This document shows, in pieces, positions 49,660 through 58,021 of a DNA stretch of 64,000 nt; position 1 is the first letter of the stretch, and each line of letters starts with the position of its first letter. The DNA is from Methylobacter marinus A45. GTDB taxonomy: Bacteria; Pseudomonadota; Gammaproteobacteria; Methylococcales; Methylomonadaceae. The notes under the pieces are model-generated. The model saw only the letters and a program-made list of their open reading frames with translations. It made no database searches and was not told the origin of the DNA. The translations under genes and the position numbers were made by a program. Location of the stretch: positions 4,339,226 through 4,403,225 of the forward strand of contig NZ_KB912877.1 of NCBI RefSeq assembly GCF_000383855.1, in the 5' to 3' direction.

Positions 49660-50878
49660 TACCTATGCTTTCGCCGTGCTGGTCTTCGCCGAACTGTTGC
49701 GAGCCTTCGGCGCTCGCAGTGAAACCAAGCCGGTCTGGCGCATCTCTCTTTTCACGAATATCAATCTCATGATCGTGGTAGCCGTTTCTTTCGGTCTCCA
49801 GGTATGGAGTCAACACAACGCAACACTGGCCCGCTTCCTGAAGACGTCATACCTGCCGTTCAGCGATTCTTTCGTGCTTGTCGCCTTGGGTGCCATTCCG
49901 CTGCTGGTTCTGGAAGTGGCGAAGGTTGTACAGCATACTCGAGTAAAAACGAAGACTGTGCCGGAAATAGCCGATAAAACGAAGACTGCGCCAGAAACAG
50001 CCGTTAACCGGTTTTATCAGCACGCCAGCAGGGTTTGGACCATACTCTGTCTTGCCTTGAAAAAGTTTTCGCGGATAGACGGAGCGCAATGGGCGGGGGC
50101 GTTCTCCTTTTATACATTCTTCTCGCTATTTCCTTTGATCGTCCTATTCGTCACCATTGCCTCAATCTTTATTGACCAGGACCGAGCCGCGACGGAAATC
50201 ATTGCCTACGTAGAAACCTATGTTCCGATGAGAGGTGAAATGCAGAGCACCATTTTTGACACCATGGCCGGTGTGGTCAACGCACGAGGGCCGATGGGTG
50301 TGGTTGCATTTGTGATGCTCGGTTGGGCAGCGATGCAAATCTTCACCACACTGATCTGTGCCACCAACCGGGCATGGGGCGCCGAGATATCCAATTGGTG
50401 GCGGCTACCGCTCAAAAGCTTGGGTTTTCTCGTCATCATGCTCTTCGTGGTCCTCTTTAGCATCGCAGTGCCGGTGCTGGCGAAAATGACAAAGGCTTGG
50501 CTGTTGCCAATGCATGATTTCAGTGCCTGGGTTTATGCCCTGGGGAGCATTTTCATCCCCTCGTTGATGGTGTTCCTCAGTCTGAGCCTATTTTACAAGC
50601 AGGCTCCGAGCCGGCCCACGCGCTTTGTCGAAGTCTGGGTCGCCGCTTTGTGTGCCACGGCATTGTTGTATGCAGCGGAAAATCTATTCGTTATTTACCT
50701 CAAGGATTTCGCCACCTTGAACGCAGTCTATGGGGCATTCGGGGGAATCATGGCCTTACTGCTGTGGATTTACCTGTCCGGGTGCATTTTCATCTTCGGC
50801 GCCTGCCTGTGCGCCGCTCAGGCCGAAGGAAGTGGCAGCGGCGGAAACAGTTATGGCGCGCTTAACCCAAGGAATTAA
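49631..50878 (+). CDS. distal part of split gene: ATPase TM8-10 plus YihY/BrkB domain, restarted from IS end
   Basis: A 415-residue frame whose first 10 codons (MKKVSFLSGT) lie in the right end of IS copy 2. Residues about 12-100 (YAFAVLVFAELLRAFGARSE, then LFTNINLMIVVAVSFGLQVW and a last helix) are the C-terminal helices of the upstream P-type ATPase. A charged linker with a short repeat (KTKTVPEIADKTKTAPETAV) follows, then a YihY/BrkB-type domain (about 130-400) with FSRIDGAQWAGAFSFYTFFS and several membrane helices. Joined to 37380-39829 it gives one frame of 1,220 residues. The YihY domain may still be made from the IS-borne start, 3 bp before xfp. Confidence 0.85.
   Translation: MKKVSFLSGTTYAFAVLVFAELLRAFGARSETKPVWRISLFTNINLMIVVAVSFGLQVWSQHNATLARFLKTSYLPFSDSFVLVALGAIPLLVLEVAKVVQHTRVKTKTVPEIADKTKTAPETAVNRFYQHASRVWTILCLALKKFSRIDGAQWAGAFSFYTFFSLFPLIVLFVTIASIFIDQDRAATEIIAYVETYVPMRGEMQSTIFDTMAGVVNARGPMGVVAFVMLGWAAMQIFTTLICATNRAWGAEISNWWRLPLKSLGFLVIMLFVVLFSIAVPVLAKMTKAWLLPMHDFSAWVYALGSIFIPSLMVFLSLSLFYKQAPSRPTRFVEVWVAALCATALLYAAENLFVIYLKDFATLNAVYGAFGGIMALLLWIYLSGCIFIFGACLCAAQAEGSGSGGNSYGALNPRN
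49660..49665. repeat. right copy of 6-bp target-site duplication (TACCTA)
   Basis: Matches 39824-39829. Together the two mark the insertion point of the composite transposon in the ATPase-YihY gene. Confidence 0.88.
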
Positions 50879-50881
50879 ACC

Positions 50882-53272
50882 ATGAATACAAAGACGCTTT
50901 CCCCGGAACTGCTCGACAAGATGGACGCCTACTGGCGCGCCGCCAACTACCTGTCGGTCGGCCAGATTTATCTTTTCGACAATCCGCTGTTGAAACAGCC
51001 GCTCGTCCTTTCAGACATCAAGCACATGCTGCTGGGACACTGGGGCACGACCCCCGGGCAGAATTTCATTTACGTGCACCTGAACCGGGTCATCAAAAAA
51101 TACGACCTCGACATGATCTACGTTTCCGGCCCTGGCCACGGCGGCCCGTCCGTGGTGGCTAATACGTATCTCGAAGGTACTTACAGCGAGATCTATCCCG
51201 ATATCAGCCAGGACGAGGCCGGGCTTCAGAAGCTCTTTCTTCAGTTTTCGTTTCCCGGCGGCATTCCCAGCCACGCCTCGCCGGAATGCCCGGGCTCGAT
51301 CCACGAGGGCGGCGAGCTGGGCTATTCACTCAGCCATGCGTTCGGCGCGGTGTTCGACAATCCCGACCTGGTTGTCGCCTGTGTCGTTGGCGATGGCGAA
51401 GCAGAAACCGGACCGCTGGCTACCGCATGGCATTCCAACAAATTTCTCGACCCGGCTACCGATGGCGCGGTGCTGCCTATCCTGCACCTCAACGGCTACA
51501 AGATCGCCAACCCGACCGTCCTCGCGCGCATCGAGCCGGAAGAGCTGGATCAGTTTCTGCGCGGCAACGGCTGGATACCTTATTACGTCGAGGGGCATGA
51601 GCCTGCGCTGATGCACGAGGCCATGGCCGCAACGCTCGACTCGGCGGTGGAAGAAATCAAACGCATCCAGCACGAAGCGCGCGTCAACGGCAACACCATG
51701 CGCCCGCGCTGGCCCATGATCGTCCTCAAATCACCGAAAGGCTGGACAGGGCCGAAATGGGTGGATGGCCTGCAAATTGAAGGGACTTTCCGTGCGCACC
51801 AAGTGCCGCTTTCCGACCCGTCAGCCCATCCGGAACACCTCAAGCTGCTAGAGGACTGGTTGCGGAGCTACCGGCCGGAAGAGCTGTTCGATACGCAGGG
51901 CAGGCTGAATCCGGAACTGGCCGAACTGGCGCCCAAGGGTGAACGCCGCATGGGCGCCAATCCTCACGCCAACGGCGGCATGCTGCTACGCGACCTGATC
52001 ATGCCGGATTTTCGCAATTACGCAGTCAACGTACCCTCGCCCGGGTCGGTTACCGCTGCCGACGCGCATGAGCTCGGCGTGTTTTTACGCGACGTGGTCA
52101 AGCTTAATCGGGAACAGCGCAATTTTCGGATTTTCGGTCCCGACGAAACACTTTCCAACCGCCTAGGTGCCGTGTTTGAGTTGACCAATCGGCAATGGGA
52201 TGCCCGGACGCAGGACAACGATGAGTTCCTCGCCTTGGATGGCCGGGTGATGGAGATGTTGAGCGAGCATCAATGCGAAGGCTGGCTCGAAGGTTACCTG
52301 CTTACGGGCCGGCACGGATTGTTTAACTGCTACGAGGCGTTTATCCATATCATCGATTCGATGTTCAATCAACACGCCAAGTGGTTGAAGGTCTCGTCGG
52401 AGCTACCGTGGCGACGGAAAATCGCTTCCCTGAATTATTTTCTGGCTTCGCATGTCTGGCAGCAGATGCACAACGGCTTTACCCATCAAGACCCCGGTTT
52501 CATCGACCATGTCGTCAACAAGAAAGCTGATGTCGTGCGAGTTTATCTTCCGCCGGATGCCAACTGCCTGCTGTCGGTGATGGACCATTGCCTGCGCAGC
52601 CGCCATTACGTCAATGTCGTGATCGCGGGCAAGTATCAAGCACCGCAATGGCTGACGATGAATGCCGCCATCAAGCACTGCACGGCAGGCATCGGCAACT
52701 GGCAGTGGGCCAGCAATGACGCAGGCGCTGAACCCGACGTGGTCATGGCCTGTTGTGGCGACGTGCCTACGCTGGAGACGCTTGCCGCCGTCTCCATTAT
52801 GCGTGAGCATCTGCCTGGCCTGAAAATCCGGGTGGTCAACGTCGTCGATCTCATGAAGTTGCAGCCGCAACTCGAGCACCCGCACGGGTTGAGCGATAGG
52901 GATTTCGATGCGCTGTTCACCAAAGACAGGCCGGTCATCTTCGCCTTCCATGGCTATCCGTGGCTGATCCACCGGCTTACCTACCGCCGCACCAACCACG
53001 ATAATATCCACGTCCGCGGCTACAAGGAAGAAGGCACTATCACCACGCCCTTCGACATGACGGTGCTGAACGATCTGGATCGCTTCCATTTGGTGATGGA
53101 TACCATCGACCGCCTGCCGCAGGCTGGCGATAAGGGCATCAGCCTGAAACAGCAGCTCAAGGACAAACTGATCGAACACAAACAATACATCAGGAAACAT
53201 GGCGAGGATATGCCGGAAATCCGCAACTGGAAGTGGGGCGTAAGTCAACCGGGAAGTAACGTGAAGGAGTAA
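50882..53272 (+). CDS. xfp: xylulose-5-phosphate / fructose-6-phosphate phosphoketolase
   Basis: A 796-residue thiamine-diphosphate enzyme cleaving xylulose-5-P (and often fructose-6-P) with phosphate to acetyl-phosphate plus glyceraldehyde-3-P or erythrose-4-P. Signatures are [40 protein letters not shown], the ThDP motif [31 protein letters not shown] and C-terminal [13 protein letters not shown]. Length is full. It pairs functionally with ackA (truncated here), zwf, tal and pgi. Its last about 85 codons recur as fragments downstream (54893-55006, 57764-58021, 59352-59408). Confidence 0.96.
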   Translation: MNTKTLSPELLDKMDAYWRAANYLSVGQIYLFDNPLLKQPLVLSDIKHMLLGHWGTTPGQNFIYVHLNRVIKKYDLDMIYVSGPGHGGPSVVANTYLEGTYSEIYPDISQDEAGLQKLFLQFSFPGGIPSHASPECPGSIHEGGELGYSLSHAFGAVFDNPDLVVACVVGDGEAETGPLATAWHSNKFLDPATDGAVLPILHLNGYKIANPTVLARIEPEELDQFLRGNGWIPYYVEGHEPALMHEAMAATLDSAVEEIKRIQHEARVNGNTMRPRWPMIVLKSPKGWTGPKWVDGLQIEGTFRAHQVPLSDPSAHPEHLKLLEDWLRSYRPEELFDTQGRLNPELAELAPKGERRMGANPHANGGMLLRDLIMPDFRNYAVNVPSPGSVTAADAHELGVFLRDVVKLNREQRNFRIFGPDETLSNRLGAVFELTNRQWDARTQDNDEFLALDGRVMEMLSEHQCEGWLEGYLLTGRHGLFNCYEAFIHIIDSMFNQHAKWLKVSSELPWRRKIASLNYFLASHVWQQMHNGFTHQDPGFIDHVVNKKADVVRVYLPPDANCLLSVMDHCLRSRHYVNVVIAGKYQAPQWLTMNAAIKHCTAGIGNWQWASNDAGAEPDVVMACCGDVPTLETLAAVSIMREHLPGLKIRVVNVVDLMKLQPQLEHPHGLSDRDFDALFTKDRPVIFAFHGYPWLIHRLTYRRTNHDNIHVRGYKEEGTITTPFDMTVLNDLDRFHLVMDTIDRLPQAGDKGISLKQQLKDKLIEHKQYIRKHGEDMPEIRNWKWGVSQPGSNVKE

Positions 53273-53399
53273 AGCAATGAGCAATTTCCAGCCCGTCGCC
53301 GCGATCCGGTTAGATGTCGACAACAGCCTTAACTCGCAAGGCAGGTGCGCTCCAGTACGGACGAGGCCGCGATCTAACGGATTTAGAAAGAGTGTTCCC

Positions 53400-54890
53400 A
53401 TGCAGCGGTCGGCGTGCCACCGCTATAAACAGGTTCTACGGACGGTTTTGCTCGCTTGTGTGTGCAGTGTGCTGACTGCGACGGTCATGGCGCAGGAATC
53501 GGATGGAAATGCCGGCGAACCACGGAAACTCCCCGCCCCCGGCATAGAAGAACTTTCTTCGGCACCCGCTAATGTGGACGTCAAGCCTGTCGCCCGCGAT
53601 GAGGAGATCCGCAAGCGCCTCCTGAGCGTTCTGAATGCCACCAGTTGGTTCACCGACCCGCAAGTTCGGGTTGAGCAAGGAGTCGTCTTTCTTAGCGGCC
53701 GGGTGGAGTCTGATGAGCTCAAGAAATGGGCCGGTGATCTGGCGCGCAACACTCAGGCCGTCGTCGCCGTGGTCAACCGGATAGAGGTAGTTGTTCCGTC
53801 GGTATGGGATTTTCAGCCTGCGTGGAATGGATTGTTGGTGTTATGGCGCGAGCTCATCCGCTCGCTTCCTTTTTTTGCTTTTGGGCTGCTCATTTTGGCA
53901 TTGTCGGTGGGGGCCGGTGCTCTGGCGACAAAGGTTGCGCGGGTGTTCCTTCGCCAGCACATTAGAGCCAACCTCCTCCGGAATGTCATTGCGCGTGGAG
54001 TAGGCGTGTTCGTTGTGCTTTTCGGCTTCTACATCGTTCTAAGAATTTCCGGCCTGACGCAACTGGCCTTGACGGTGATCGGCGGTACCGGCCTGCTCGG
54101 TCTGGCCGTTGGCATCGCTTTCCGGGATATAACAGAAAATTTCCTGGCGAGCATCTTCCTCAGTATGCAGCGGCCGTTCGAGACTGATGATTTGGTTGAG
54201 GTTGCCGGGGTGACTGGTTATGTGCAGCAACTGAATGTACGCACGACGATTTTAATGACCCTCGACGGCAATCTCGTGCAGATCCCTAATGCAACCGTGT
54301 ACAAGAGTAATCTTCGTAACTTCACAACCAACTGTAACAGACGCGAGGACTTCGTCGTCGGCATCGGCTATGACGATTCGATCAATGACGCCCAGGAGAT
54401 TGTAAGGAAGGTGCTGGCGGATCATCCGGCCGTTCTAAATGACCCTGAGCCAGCGGTGCTGGCGGACAGTCTGGGGCGGGCGACAGTCAACCTACGCGTG
54501 TATTTTTGGCTCAATGGCCGCGAATACAGTTGGTTGAAAGTACGTTCTTCGCTCATACGGCTGGTGAAAACCGCCTTTCAGAAGCATGGCATTTCGATGC
54601 CTGACGAAGCGCGGGAAGTAATTTTCCCTCAGGGAATTCCAGTCACACTGCTCGAAGGGATATCGGCAGGGACGCATGGCGCTTTGTCACGAAAAGGGCT
54701 TCCTGCTGAATCGCTGCACGAAGAAGCCGATGCAGTGTCCACTAAAGCGGAAGCCGGATTATACAGCGAAGCCGAGGTCATTGAGGAACAGGCGCGACGG
54801 GTTCAACCCTTGCAAGAGGGAGAGAATCTGTTGCTGAATGCTTCCGGAACTACCGCTTCCGGGAAACAGACGAAACAACCCAAACCATAA
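53400..54890 (+). CDS. MscS-family mechanosensitive channel with N-terminal BON-like domain
   Basis: A 496-residue protein. The signal peptide (LRTVLLACVCSVLTATVMA) is followed by a periplasmic BON-like domain (about 65-130; LNATSWFTDPQVRVEQGVVF, then LSGRVESDELKKWAGDLAR). Three membrane helices follow, the last being the pore helix GTGLLGLAVGIAFRDITENF, and then the MscS beta domain (VTGYVQQLNVRTTILMTLDG, IPNATVYKSNLRNF). It should release solutes under hypo-osmotic stress. I prefer ATG 53400. An in-frame ATG at 53277, with AAGGAG upstream, would add 41 residues whose start (MSNFQPVAAIRLDVDNS) looks like a decayed HAD motif I. Confidence 0.88.
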   Translation: MQRSACHRYKQVLRTVLLACVCSVLTATVMAQESDGNAGEPRKLPAPGIEELSSAPANVDVKPVARDEEIRKRLLSVLNATSWFTDPQVRVEQGVVFLSGRVESDELKKWAGDLARNTQAVVAVVNRIEVVVPSVWDFQPAWNGLLVLWRELIRSLPFFAFGLLILALSVGAGALATKVARVFLRQHIRANLLRNVIARGVGVFVVLFGFYIVLRISGLTQLALTVIGGTGLLGLAVGIAFRDITENFLASIFLSMQRPFETDDLVEVAGVTGYVQQLNVRTTILMTLDGNLVQIPNATVYKSNLRNFTTNCNRREDFVVGIGYDDSINDAQEIVRKVLADHPAVLNDPEPAVLADSLGRATVNLRVYFWLNGREYSWLKVRSSLIRLVKTAFQKHGISMPDEAREVIFPQGIPVTLLEGISAGTHGALSRKGLPAESLHEEADAVSTKAEAGLYSEAEVIEEQARRVQPLQEGENLLLNASGTTASGKQTKQPKP

Positions 54891-54892
54891 AG

Positions 54893-55006
54893 ACCGGCGA
54901 CCAGGGGGGCGCCCTGAAGAAGCGATTCAATGACAAGCTCATCGAGCACAAGCTATACATCGACAAGTACGGTCAAGACATGCCGGAAATCCGCAACTGG
55001 AAATAG
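54893..55006 (+). pseudogene. phosphoketolase C-terminal tail, fragment 1
   Basis: Read from 54893 the frame gives TGDQGGALKKRFNDKLIEHK followed by [17 protein letters not shown] and a stop. It is a diverged copy of the last about 38 residues of phosphoketolase. It lies directly after the MscS gene and 16 bp before the DUF389 gene. No start codon or function is expected. Confidence 0.8.
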
Positions 55007-55022
55007 AAAGGGTGAAACGACT

Positions 55023-56018
55023 ATGGCGCTACGATTGATTGAGATGGTATTAACGGAGCAGGACAGCGAGGAAGTCCTGGAACTGCTCAAGGAGCACAAG
55101 GTGCTGGAACATCGGCAGGTTCGATTATCGGACGGGGAAGTACTGGTAAGGATTTTATTGGAAGCGGAACAAAGCGAGGCGGTGCTGGATTTATTGGAGA
55201 AACGCTACGCCGATGCGGAGGGCAACCGGGTAGTGATTCTGGCTGTTGAAGCGACATTGCCGCGCCCCGAGCCGGAGTCGGCCGCCACGCCCGAACAACC
55301 GTTGACCGAGGAAAAAGAGCCTGAACGGATCAGACGGGAGGAATTGTACGAGGACATCAAAAACGGCGCGACGTGTTCACCGGTTTATCTCACGATGGTG
55401 GTATTGTCCACCATCGTGGCTGCCGTCGGTCTATACCACAACAGCGTCACGATCATCATCGGAGCCATGGTAATTGCGCCGCATCTAGGACCGAACGTGG
55501 CGCTGGCGCTGGCGACGACGCTGGGCGATTTGCCGCTGGCCCGGGACGCGTTCAAGACGAACCTGAGCGGTATTGCCACGACAACGGTGTTGTCGGTTAT
55601 TATCGGTACGTTGGTATCTGTGGATCCGACATTGTCCGAGGTGGCGTTGCGCACACGGGTGGGGCTTGACGACATCGTGCTGGCATTGGCGTCGGGCTGT
55701 GCGGGAGCACTGGCGTTTACGATAGGGACGTCGACGACACTGATTGGGGTGGCGGTGGCGGTGGCATTATTGCCGCCGTTGGTGACCTTTGGTTTGCTGC
55801 TGGGTGGTGGGCATCCGGCATTGGCGATGGGTGCACTGGCGCTGTTTCTGGTGAACCTGATCAGCGTGAACCTTGCCGGGGTGGTCACATTTCTGGTGCA
55901 GGGCATTCATCCGGCAACCTGGTGGGAGAAAGATCAAGCCGAAAAAGCCACCAACACCGCACTCAGACTATGGGTAGCGTTGTTGGCGGCATTGGTTGTC
56001 CTGATCCTGCTGTTTTAA
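55023..56018 (+). CDS. DUF389 / TIGR00341-type membrane protein
   Basis: A 331-residue protein. A cytosolic N-terminal alpha/beta domain (MALRLIEMVLTEQDSEEVLE, about 1-80) leads through an acidic linker into the DUF389 membrane domain: VYLTMVVLSTIVAAVGLYHN, SVTIIIGAMVIAPHLGPNVA, ALAFTIGTSTTLIGVAVAVA and further helices, about six in all. Function is not established for the family; a transport role is often suggested. I chose ATG 55023 over an upstream start that lies in the phosphoketolase-tail fragment. It belongs to the stress/ion-transport run of genes. Confidence 0.88.
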   Translation: MALRLIEMVLTEQDSEEVLELLKEHKVLEHRQVRLSDGEVLVRILLEAEQSEAVLDLLEKRYADAEGNRVVILAVEATLPRPEPESAATPEQPLTEEKEPERIRREELYEDIKNGATCSPVYLTMVVLSTIVAAVGLYHNSVTIIIGAMVIAPHLGPNVALALATTLGDLPLARDAFKTNLSGIATTTVLSVIIGTLVSVDPTLSEVALRTRVGLDDIVLALASGCAGALAFTIGTSTTLIGVAVAVALLPPLVTFGLLLGGGHPALAMGALALFLVNLISVNLAGVVTFLVQGIHPATWWEKDQAEKATNTALRLWVALLAALVVLILLF

Positions 56019-56140
56019 AAGAGCTGTATGATCAGAGAAAAAACTGAGAATGGTCAATTACACGGTGTGGTCGCCTCGGTGCAAGACCATGTCGTATTTA
56101 TATGATTCGCCAAACATTATTATCACAACAGGAGAACACC

Positions 56141-56473
56141 ATGCAAATCCAGATTAATACCGACCACAATATAGAAGGTCACGAGGCACTTTCCGCTCGG
56201 GTCAGTGGTATCGTAGAAAGTGCTTTTAGCCAAATCAGCGATCACATCACGCGAGTGGAAGTCCACCTAAGCGATGAGAACAGCGACAAGAAGCACGGCA
56301 ATGACGACATGCGTTGCATGATGGAAGCACGCCTCGAAGGCCGTCAGCCGGTTGCGGTCACTCACCATGCTAAGACCTTGGACCAAGCCGTTGACGGTGC
56401 TGCTGATAAGTTGTGCAGATTGATCGATAGCACCCTGGGGCGACTGCGCGATCAAAAGGGCCATAGAGACTGA
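56141..56473 (+). CDS. HPF/RaiA-family ribosome-associated protein
   Basis: A 110-residue protein with the HPF/RaiA (sigma-54 modulation) fold: strand MQIQINTDHNIEGHEALSAR, helix VSGIVESAFSQISDHITRVE, strand VHLSDENSDK, strand CMMEARLEGRQPVAVTHHAK, helix LDQAVDGAADKLCRLIDSTL. It may bind ribosomes during starvation or stress. ATG 56141 follows ACAGGAGAACACC. The short form lacks the C-terminal dimerisation domain of long HPF. Confidence 0.82.
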   Translation: MQIQINTDHNIEGHEALSARVSGIVESAFSQISDHITRVEVHLSDENSDKKHGNDDMRCMMEARLEGRQPVAVTHHAKTLDQAVDGAADKLCRLIDSTLGRLRDQKGHRD

Positions 56474-56862
56474 TCCGCCAGCGCCGGAGATATCAATCAG
56501 TGTCGACCGCACCATGAAAGCCTTGGACACTCCGAGTAACAGCCAATATCAGCAATCGGTGCGCGCGTTGGGTGACTACTATTCCATCGTGGAACTGGGG
56601 CTTGAAATTTGTCTCCGAGGCACTGGATCAGCGGCATCGGTGACTGAAGAGACCAGAAAAAGGGATAAAGCTCATTGGAGACTGGAGCATTCGAACGTAT
56701 GTGACGAAGAATAAAGCGGTTTATTTGTTGGTTCTTCTTTGTCAGGTTACGTAATCAATACTTTCCATGATCGTCATTCCGGCATGGAAGCGGGTATGAC
56801 GAGCTTGCTCATTAATCCTACAAGTAGAATTAACGCAGGTACCGCAAACACAAGGTAAGAAG
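56474..56862. other. intergenic stretch before ppk2
   Basis: 389 bp. A 66-codon frame (56514-56714, MKALDTPSNSQYQQSVRALG) has no ribosome site or known domain and is not called with confidence; it could be the remnant of a small gene. Nothing else is seen. Confidence 0.4.
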
Positions 56863-57738
56863 ATGAAAATAAATATCAAAGATTTCCGGGTGCCGGAAGG
56901 CGAAAAGGTCAACCTCGAAAAGTGGCCGACGCTCGTGGACCCAGTGTACAAGTCAAAGAAAAAGTACCACAAAATTCTCGAAGAACAGGTTGAGGAGTTG
57001 AGCTCGCTGCAACGTCTTCACTACGCCTCTGACCGCTACGCGCTGTTGCTGATTTTTCAGGCCATGGATGCCGCCGGCAAGGACGGCGCCATCCGGCACG
57101 TCATGTCCGGTGTCAATCCACAAGGCTGCCAGGTGTTCAGCTTTAAACACCCGAGTGCTATGGAACTGGATCACGATTTTTTGTGGCGCACTTCCCAGTG
57201 TTTGCCGGAACGCGGCCGGATCGGCATCTTTAACCGATCCTATTATGAGGAGGTGTTGATCGTTCGAGTGCATCCGGAGATTCTGCGCAGTCAAGGGCTG
57301 CCGAACGAGTTACTAGACGAAAAAACTGTCTGGAAGGAGCGCTATCGGTCTATCGTGGACCTGGAGAACCATCTCTATCGCAACGGCACACGAATCCTCA
57401 AATTCTTCCTTCATCTTTCAGAGGAAGAGCAGCGAAAGCGCTTTCTCGATCGCATCGACGAGCCCGAAAAAAACTGGAAATTCAGTCTTGCCGACATTGA
57501 GGAGAGGAAATTCTGGAATCAGTACATGCAGGCCTATGAGGCGTGTCTAAGCGCAACGAGTACAAAAACTGCGCCCTGGGATGTGGTGCCCGCCGACGAC
57601 AAAAAGAACGCCCGGCTGATTATTTCCGAGATTATTCTCGACACTTTCAAGGCGCTCAAAATGAGCTATCCAGAAACCTCCTCAAAACGCCAGCAGGAAT
57701 TGCTGTTGATCCGCAAGCAGCTTGAGAAGCAAGGCTGA
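56863..57738 (+). CDS. ppk2: polyphosphate kinase 2 family protein
   Basis: A 291-residue PPK2-type kinase that uses polyphosphate to phosphorylate nucleotides (AMP/ADP or GMP/GDP). Walker A is [20 protein letters not shown], the lid/catalytic segment is [20 protein letters not shown], and [20 protein letters not shown] and [20 protein letters not shown] follow. The sub-class (I, II or III) cannot be decided by eye. It is preceded by AAGGTAAGAAG. A phosphoketolase-tail fragment follows. Confidence 0.92.
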   Translation: MKINIKDFRVPEGEKVNLEKWPTLVDPVYKSKKKYHKILEEQVEELSSLQRLHYASDRYALLLIFQAMDAAGKDGAIRHVMSGVNPQGCQVFSFKHPSAMELDHDFLWRTSQCLPERGRIGIFNRSYYEEVLIVRVHPEILRSQGLPNELLDEKTVWKERYRSIVDLENHLYRNGTRILKFFLHLSEEEQRKRFLDRIDEPEKNWKFSLADIEERKFWNQYMQAYEACLSATSTKTAPWDVVPADDKKNARLIISEIILDTFKALKMSYPETSSKRQQELLLIRKQLEKQG

Positions 57739-57763
57739 TTTGGCAACGAACCGAGGGGTATAT

Positions 57764-58021
57764 ATGACATCATTTCACACAGACCGGCTTAACGAAGAAG
57801 GCACTATTACCACGCCCTTCGACATGACGGTGCTGAACGATCTGGACCGCTTCCACCTGGTGATGGACACCATCGACCGCCTGCCGCAGACCGGCGACAA
57901 AGGCCTCTCCTTGAAGCAACAACTGATGGACAAGCTCCTCGAGCACAAGCAGTACATCAACAAGCACGGCCAAGACATGCCGGAAATTCGGAACTGGAAG
58001 TGGGAGCTACCCCATGAATAG
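57764..58021 (+). pseudogene. phosphoketolase C-terminal tail, fragment 2
   Basis: An 85-residue frame starting MTSFHTDRLN and continuing [20 protein letters not shown] to [14 protein letters not shown]. From about residue 10 it matches the last about 75 residues of the upstream phosphoketolase with about six substitutions, so it is a separate, closely related allele rather than a fresh duplicate. ATG 57764 has GAGGGG upstream and could be translated. It overlaps the DUF2254 gene start by 8 bp. Confidence 0.85.

Noticed and set aside
53277-54890. Longer MscS start at 53277
   Set aside because: It would bury the signal peptide 41 residues inside the protein; the extra residues look like a HAD remnant, so ATG 53400 is preferred.
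56514-56714. A 66-codon plus-strand frame
   Set aside because: No ribosome site or domain; kept only as a possible remnant in the gap description.
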